Below, in pieces: positions 61,541 to 64,000 of a stretch of DNA of 64,000 nucleotides; the stretch's first letter is position 1; the number at the start of each line of letters is the position of its first letter. The notes below the pieces were generated by a model, which did no database searches, was not told the origin of the DNA, and saw only the letters and a program-made list of their open reading frames with translations. Where the stretch lies: contig JAKCPB010001374.1 in the NCBI GenBank assembly GCA_021442155.1, positions 62,001 to 126,000 on the forward strand, given 5' to 3'. Origin of the DNA: Cymbidium sinense. Its lineage: Eukaryota; Streptophyta; Magnoliopsida; Asparagales; Orchidaceae. The translations under genes and the position numbers were made by a program.

Positions 61541-62255
61541 TTTTGCTGAACCCAATGTTTTTTTATAACAATATTGATTCATTTTTTGATGAAGAGTTTT
61601 TGGAGAAAGGACATGGTTATAAAACTATTTACAAGAAAAAAATAGTGTTCAAATTTATGCCCCTCCTCACTTGCCAAGGGATACTCGTTCAAAAGCTTCT
61701 TGGAAATAACCCTCCGTCCTTGGGAGGTTTTGCTTTTATTGGTTGTTCTCTTGTTGAGCTTTTCTTTGTTTTCTTGCTAGTTGGAATACTTCTTGGCTAA
61801 TTTTCTCCATCTTTGGTGTTTATATTTCATGTTTGCTAGGTTTTTTTGGGTGCCCTTTGAGTTGGTTTGTGGTGTCTTTGTTCTTGGTTTGTCTTTTTTT
61901 TGGTTGCTTCTATTTGTTGGTGGTAGGTTGGGCTTTTTTTCCTTAGTGTGTTTTGCCATTATTATTATTTCTCTAGCAATTTATTTTTTGTTTCTTTATT
62001 TCTTCTTTTTGTTTTGGTTTGGTTTGGTTCTCTTGCTCTTTCTTGGGCTATTTTTTTTGGGTGCTCTATTGTTTGGCTGCACTATTAGCTATTTCCTTTC
62101 CTTTGGTTGGTGCCTTGGTGGCTTTGAATTGGTGTTCTTGTGGGCCCTGTTGGCTTGGTGCCTTGGTGGCATTGGATTGGTGTTATTCTTGGCTCTATTT
62201 GCTTTATCTTCGAGGGATCTTTTACTAAACTGCATTTTTCTTTGGCTGGGATGGC
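61541..62255 (+). other. T/G-rich LINE 3' region
   Basis: It follows the ORF1 tail without any ORF2. The open segment 61781-62260 (159 codons) translates as a very hydrophobic string, explained by T/G-rich codons. It has no start context, no conserved motif, and an equally hydrophobic overlapping frame (62019-62228). Texture matches the 37.5-39.4 kb region, though no long identical stretch was seen between them. This is probably LINE 3' UTR. Confidence 0.5.
62106..62203 (+). repeat. 48-bp tandem duplication in the T/G-rich region
   Basis: 'ttggtgccttggtggctttg' at 62106 is repeated with few changes as 'ttggtgccttggtggcattg' at 62154. The period is a multiple of three, so the hydrophobic open frame shows two 16-residue repeats (WCLGGFEL... 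and WCLGGIGL...). This is probably chance and not selection. Confidence 0.8.
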
Positions 62256-63190
62256 TATGATGATATGATGGATTTTTTCCTTGATATTTTTCTGGCTGGT
62301 GACTTTTCCTATTTGTAACCCATCTTTGAAGCTAGATGCTCTTAGGGTTTGATGCCCCACACTATTGTAATTATCCTTTTTTCCTCATATTTGAGCCTGA
62401 GTTTTTATCTCTTTATATTTTCTAATCTCCTTCTGGCTGAGATTTCTTGTAGGTTGTAGGTTCTCTTTTTCAGTTGGTCTCTTCTTCTTCTTAGAGGGAG
62501 CTAGAGTTTCTTGATGGTCTCTTTTCTTAGATGGCTAGAGTTGTCTTGAGTTGTGTGGTTTCCTTTTCTTATGGATCTTCGTCTCTTTGGAGGTTCTTTC
62601 GGAGCTCCATGGATTCTACACATTTGTTGTCTTTTTCTTAGTTTAGGATTCTCCTGTAGCTAATTTGAGAATTAGTTTTTTTTGAGTTAGTCTCTAATAT
62701 GCTCTTCTTGTACCTATTTTTTGAGCAATTATTTCCTTTTAGTTTAGAAAAACCCTAAACCCTAGACCCCAAACCCTAAAAACCCTAAACCCTAATGCCT
62801 AAATACTTAACCCTAAACCCTGAACCTTAAACCCTAACCTTAAACCTTAAACCCTCAAACCCTAAACCCTAAACCCTAAACCTTAAACCCTAAACCCTAA
62901 AGCCTAAACCCTAAACCATAAACCCTAAAAACCTAAAAACCTAAACCTAAACTAAATAAAACCTAAAAATAAAATAAATAAGAAAGCCTAAACCTAAATA
63001 AAATAAAATAAAAATGAAATAAAAACCTAAACTAAAACCTAAACCTATAACTAAAAATAAAATTAAATAATAAATAAAAATAAATTAAATTAAAATAAAT
63101 AAACACCTAAACTAAAGTAAAAAAATAATATTAACCTAAGAATAAAAAACCTAAATAAAATAAAAACTAAACGTAAAATAAAAGTAAAAT
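62230..63190 (+). repeat. Segmental tandem duplication, copy A
   Basis: It runs from 'ctgcatttttctttggctgg' through 'gatgatatgatggatttt', 'ctagatgctcttagggtttg' and the LINE end, the telomere block starting 'aaccctaaaccctagacccc' (62751), the landmark 'aactaaataaaacctaaaaa' (about 62950) and 'cacctaaactaaagtaaaaa' (63104). Copy B repeats the same order. The duplicated unit therefore joins a LINE 3' end to telomere-like repeat. Confidence 0.85.
62751..62935 (+). repeat. Relatively intact CCCTAAA block directly after the LINE 3' end
   Basis: About 185 bp with runs of aaaccctaaaccct units (best at 62850-62890), starting immediately after 'tttagaaa' at the LINE end. It is the cleanest LINE-to-telomere-repeat junction in the window. 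Confidence 0.85.
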
Positions 63191-63221
63191 AAATCTAAAA
63201 TAAAATAAAATAAATACTAAA

Positions 63222-64000
63222 TTGCATTTTCTTCTGGGATAATGATGATATGATGGATTTTCCTTGATATTTTTCTGGCTGGTGACTTTTCCTATTTGTA
63301 ACCCTTCTTTGAAGCTAGATGCTCTTAGGGTTTGATGCCCCACACTATTGTAATTATCCTTTTTCTCATATTTTATCTATTTATATAAATTATCTTTTCT
63401 AACTCTCTTCTAAAATAAAAGTTTTTTTAAACTTTCTAAATAAATTCTTATGGAACTAGGTCTAAACTATTTCTTACTTTAGTTTTAATTTTTTTCTTAT
63501 TTCTCTATTAGTTTAGGACTAAACTCTATAAATCTCATTTGAGAATTAGTTTTTTAGTAAATAAACTTCTATTTTTTAATCCTTTTAAAACCCTAAACCC
63601 TAGACCCCAAACCCTAAAACCCTAAACCTAATGCCTAAATACTTAACCTAAACTAACCTTAAACCCTAACCTTAAACCTTAAACCTCAAACCCTAAACCC
63701 TAAACCCTAAACTTAGAACCTAAACCCTAAACCTTGAAACCTACAACCATAAACCTTAAAAACCTAAAACCTTAACCTAAACTAAATAAAACCTAAAAAT
63801 AAAATAAATAAATAAACCTAAACCTAAATAAAATAAAATAAAATGAAATAAAACCTAAACTAAAACCTAAACCTATAACTAAAAAATAAAATTAAATAAT
63901 AAATAAAAATAAATTAAATTAAAATAAATAAACACCTAAACTAAAGTAAAAAAATAATATTAACCTAAGAATAAAAAACCTAAATAAAATAAAAACTAAA
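63222..64000 (+). repeat. Segmental tandem duplication, copy B (cut by the window end)
   Basis: It repeats copy A with anchors 'ctagatgctcttagggtttg' (63315), 'aaccctaaaccctagacccc' (63589) and 'cacctaaactaaagtaaaaa' (63933). Offsets fall from 983 to 838 to 829 bp because about 150 bp of the T/G-rich middle are missing. The middle (63370-63560) is also much altered: many GC-containing words are replaced by taaac/taaat words. The right end lies beyond the window. Confidence 0.85.

Larger units (their letters stand above)
59345..62750 (+). mobile_element. L1-type LINE copy with ORF1 but no ORF2, split by an RTE insertion
   Basis: The order is a short leader, ORF1 with a DUF4283-type domain and a zinc-knuckle remnant, an acidic Ser/Asn-rich tail, then T/G-rich sequence and an end at about 62750 that passes into 'aaaaaccctaaaccctagac'. 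No endonuclease or reverse transcriptase is present between ORF1 and the T/G-rich part, so the copy is internally deleted, or two insertions abut. It lies in the same orientation as the LINE at 36.1 kb and retains the half that copy lacks. Confidence 0.75.

Noticed and set aside
61781..62260. 159-codon open frame resembling a multi-pass membrane protein, with 16-residue repeats
   Set aside because: It is a composition effect plus a 48-bp duplication. An overlapping second frame (62019-62228) is equally hydrophobic, so there is no sign of selection on one frame.
16053..64000. A true chromosome end (telomere)
   Set aside because: No long perfect CCCTAAA run exists (best about five units), and the array holds LINEs and higher-order structure. 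It is interstitial or subtelomeric satellite, although a real end could lie outside the window.
1..64000. tRNA, rRNA or organelle-derived segments
   Set aside because: I looked for tRNA-type B-box words and for rRNA-like GC-rich conserved sequence on both strands and saw nothing convincing. A covariance-model scan would settle it.

Overview
This window is plant nuclear repeat DNA with no recognisable intact host gene. Three things point to a seed plant: telomere-type CCCTAAA units (the Arabidopsis-type repeat), a Ty3/gypsy element of the Tat kind (it has the extra 'archaeal' RNase H), and plant L1-type LINE pieces (a DUF4283-type ORF1 and a zf-RVT/RNase H ORF2 tail). I cannot name the species. 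The L1/RTE/Tat mixture is common in large angiosperm genomes.

Layout. About 1-16.0 kb is a decayed Ty3/gypsy region on the minus strand. Its pol domains run from high to low coordinate in the normal order: protease (6.75-6.99 kb), reverse transcriptase (4.83-5.6), RNase H (4.42-4.78), archaeal-type RNase H (4.08-4.39) and integrase (2.78-3.78). A gag fragment lies far away at 15.6-16.0 kb. The 8.6 kb between gag and protease holds AT-rich, LTR-like sequence with several internal tandem duplications. At about 16.05 kb gag stops abruptly against the telomere-like array.

From 16.05 to 64 kb the window is almost all telomere-like satellite, always with the C-rich strand (CCCTAAA) as the + strand. 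Short blocks of fairly intact CCCTAAA alternate with long stretches where CCC is reduced to CC, C or nothing (AAACCTA, AAACTAA, AAATAAA). This is not random decay. The same landmark sentences recur, namely a 'TASYRGTTTACTTAAYWTAAAAA' marker and a 'CTAAATAAAACCTAAAAATAAAATAAATA' phrase. They define a higher-order repeat of roughly 0.6-1.2 kb between about 16.5 and 41 kb, with more landmark copies near 56 and 63 kb. Three other satellite textures follow: a three-copy higher-order repeat at 41-50.5 kb, AAACCTAAACCTAAA-rich DNA at 50.5-55.5 kb, and an ACTAATAA/AATAAT satellite at 56.8-59.3 kb.

The non-satellite islands are retroposon-like and all lie on the + strand: a four-copy poly(A)-ended module (18.9, 32.4, 35.7 and 56.3 kb), an L1 ORF2 C-terminal fragment with a long T/G-rich tail (36.1-39.4 kb), and an L1 ORF1 copy lacking ORF2 (59.3-62.7 kb). 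The ORF1 copy is split by a 5'-truncated RTE-clade LINE with a 6-bp target duplication. Each island's A-rich 3' end runs straight into CCCTAAA-type repeats. The best candidate for something new is this association: a telomere-derived higher-order satellite seeded with same-orientation LINE-type insertions. A caution is that long-read base-calling or consensus errors in telomeric DNA could explain part of the degeneracy.
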